A DNA stretch of 64,000 bases, taken from the IMG/VR virus record IMGVR_UViG_3300048928_000639, positions 1 through 64,000 of that record; one strand, 5' to 3'. Each line of letters opens with the position of its first letter. The first letter of the stretch is position 1. The notes under the pieces are model-generated. The model was given only the letters and a program-made list of their open reading frames with translations. It was not told the DNA's origin and did no database searches. The position numbers were made by a program, and so were the translations under genes. This DNA is from a virus. This document shows, piece after piece, positions 63,335 through 64,000 of the stretch.

Positions 63335-63898
63335 ATGACCACATCTGGCCCTGTTGCACAATTGTTATCTGAACGGTTCGGAATGTCTCTAGGAAACGTT
63401 CAGGCGTATGCCCAAGCGCTTCGGGATGAAGATTTGCTTCCGCTGTCAGGTCGCGGCCCGTCAGCGGCAACACTTGCAGAAGCGCATATCGCCAACTGGA
63501 TGACCGCCTTGCTTGGTGCGAACGCGGCTCGCCATGGCGCGCTTTGCGTAGCGGCTTTTGACATACTGACTGTGAACGGCCGAGAACCCTGCGCGGTAGG
63601 TGCAGAGCGCAAGGGTGCGTACCATAAACTCCCCGCCAAACACAAGTTTATCGAAGCTCTAGCCACGATTCTCCGCGACCCTGTTGGGGTCATGAAGGTG
63701 ACGTTTTATGGCCCGTATCCAGCGGCAGAAATTATGACCACACGCCACATCGTTGCCTATGGTTTTTCGTCGCACCCGACCGGTACTGTGGGTAAGTTTC
63801 TCGCAAGTGCAGTCAAAGATGCCTCACCGCATTTCTATACGAGCAAGGGCGTCGGTGCGCCAATCCTGGTTGAATTGGCCGAAATGTTGAAGGAGTAA
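63335..63898 (+). CDS. Putative transcription regulator of phages/MGEs (187 aa)
   Basis: The N-terminal ~60 residues (VAQLLSERFGMSLGNVQAYA, QALRDEDLLPLSGRGPSAAT) form a helix-turn-helix typical of a family I associate with alphaproteobacterial mobile elements (LL...FGl....v..YAR.LReaGLL...GRG.SAA). The rest is a mixed domain (KFIEALATILRDPVGVMKVT; FYGPYPAAEIMTTRHIVAYG). With its own operator-promoter it is a candidate repressor. GGAGAACGTCA before the ATG. Confidence 0.7.
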   Translation: MTTSGPVAQLLSERFGMSLGNVQAYAQALRDEDLLPLSGRGPSAATLAEAHIANWMTALLGANAARHGALCVAAFDILTVNGREPCAVGAERKGAYHKLPAKHKFIEALATILRDPVGVMKVTFYGPYPAAEIMTTRHIVAYGFSSHPTGTVGKFLASAVKDASPHFYTSKGVGAPILVELAEMLKE

Positions 63899-63901
63899 AC
63901 T

Positions 63902-64000
63902 ATGAAAAGCGTCTACGAGAGCGACCAGCATCACACCGTCCCTGTTGATCGGGTAGCGATGAGGGTCTTGTCCGAAGGCGAGCACTTCGCACCGAAGTAC
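63902..64000 (+). CDS. Partial gene at window end
   Basis: ATG at 63902, open to the edge (33 codons): MKSVYESDQHHTVPVDRVAM, RVLSEGEHFAPKY. Starts 3 nt after the regulator stop, so same unit. No family recognised. Confidence 0.5.
   Translation, partial: MKSVYESDQHHTVPVDRVAMRVLSEGEHFAPKY

Overview
The window is most of the genome of a tailed double-stranded DNA phage (about 61% G+C by eye, very dense coding, most genes overlapping by ATGA, GTGA or TGATG). A lambda-type long non-contractile tail (tail terminator, tube, -1 frameshifted chaperones, tape measure, J-like tip protein, fibres) is combined with a P22-type coat protein, a DUF4055 portal and an SPP1 gp7-type head morphogenesis protein, so a siphovirus morphology is expected. 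The host is almost certainly an alphaproteobacterium: the phage carries a close homologue of the cell-cycle master regulator CtrA, and a small periplasmic protein family (40867-41220) that I associate with Rhizobiales. The genus cannot be named from the sequence. No tRNA, CRISPR array, IS element or catalytic integrase was seen.

Layout. Transcription diverges at about 50.45-50.6 kb. Everything to the left reads leftwards (minus strand) except two small plus-strand genes (19667-19940 and 43511-43795). Everything to the right reads rightwards. From the switch leftwards: an integrase arm-domain-like protein; a DNA methyltransferase, prim-pol and VirE-type helicase; a C5-cytosine methyltransferase; a non-coding AT-rich region with TGGACCA iterons (candidate origin); about 30 small accessory genes; a GIY-YIG nuclease and an SF2 helicase; then terminase, portal, head, connector, tail, fibres, an O-acyltransferase, holin, endolysin and nested spanins, and finally a DUF5664 gene cut by the window edge. 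From the switch rightwards: a proline-rich protein, a P-loop kinase, a DUF2800 nuclease, ThyX, an SSB-like DUF2815 protein, a 0.6 kb structured non-coding stretch, an A-family DNA polymerase, DUF4326, macro-like and VRR-NUC genes, the CtrA homologue, an RlpA-like protein and a regulator with its own operator-promoter.

The most striking feature is a 23-bp imperfect palindrome (arms TTAATCTTGA and TCAAGATTAA around a CTC core) that occurs 19 times. It sits at the head of essentially every transcription unit and always points in the direction of transcription. It contains a -35-like TTGACT; at most copies a -10-like hexamer follows 16-18 bp downstream, often TANGGT (TACGGT or TAGGGT) instead of TATAAT. 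In 16 of 19 copies the core is GACTC, which is a GANTC site, the target of the alphaproteobacterial cell-cycle methylase CcrM. The whole genome therefore looks wired as one regulon of promoter-operator cassettes that could respond to a DNA-binding regulator, to GANTC methylation, or to both. The phage CtrA has Ala at the phosphoacceptor position 51 and Pro at position 8 of the acidic pocket, and lacks the C-terminal Ala-Ala degron, so it is predicted to act independently of phosphorylation and ClpXP. My inference is that the phage plugs into the host CtrA-GcrA-CcrM cell-cycle circuit. All functional statements are from reading the sequence; no searches were run.
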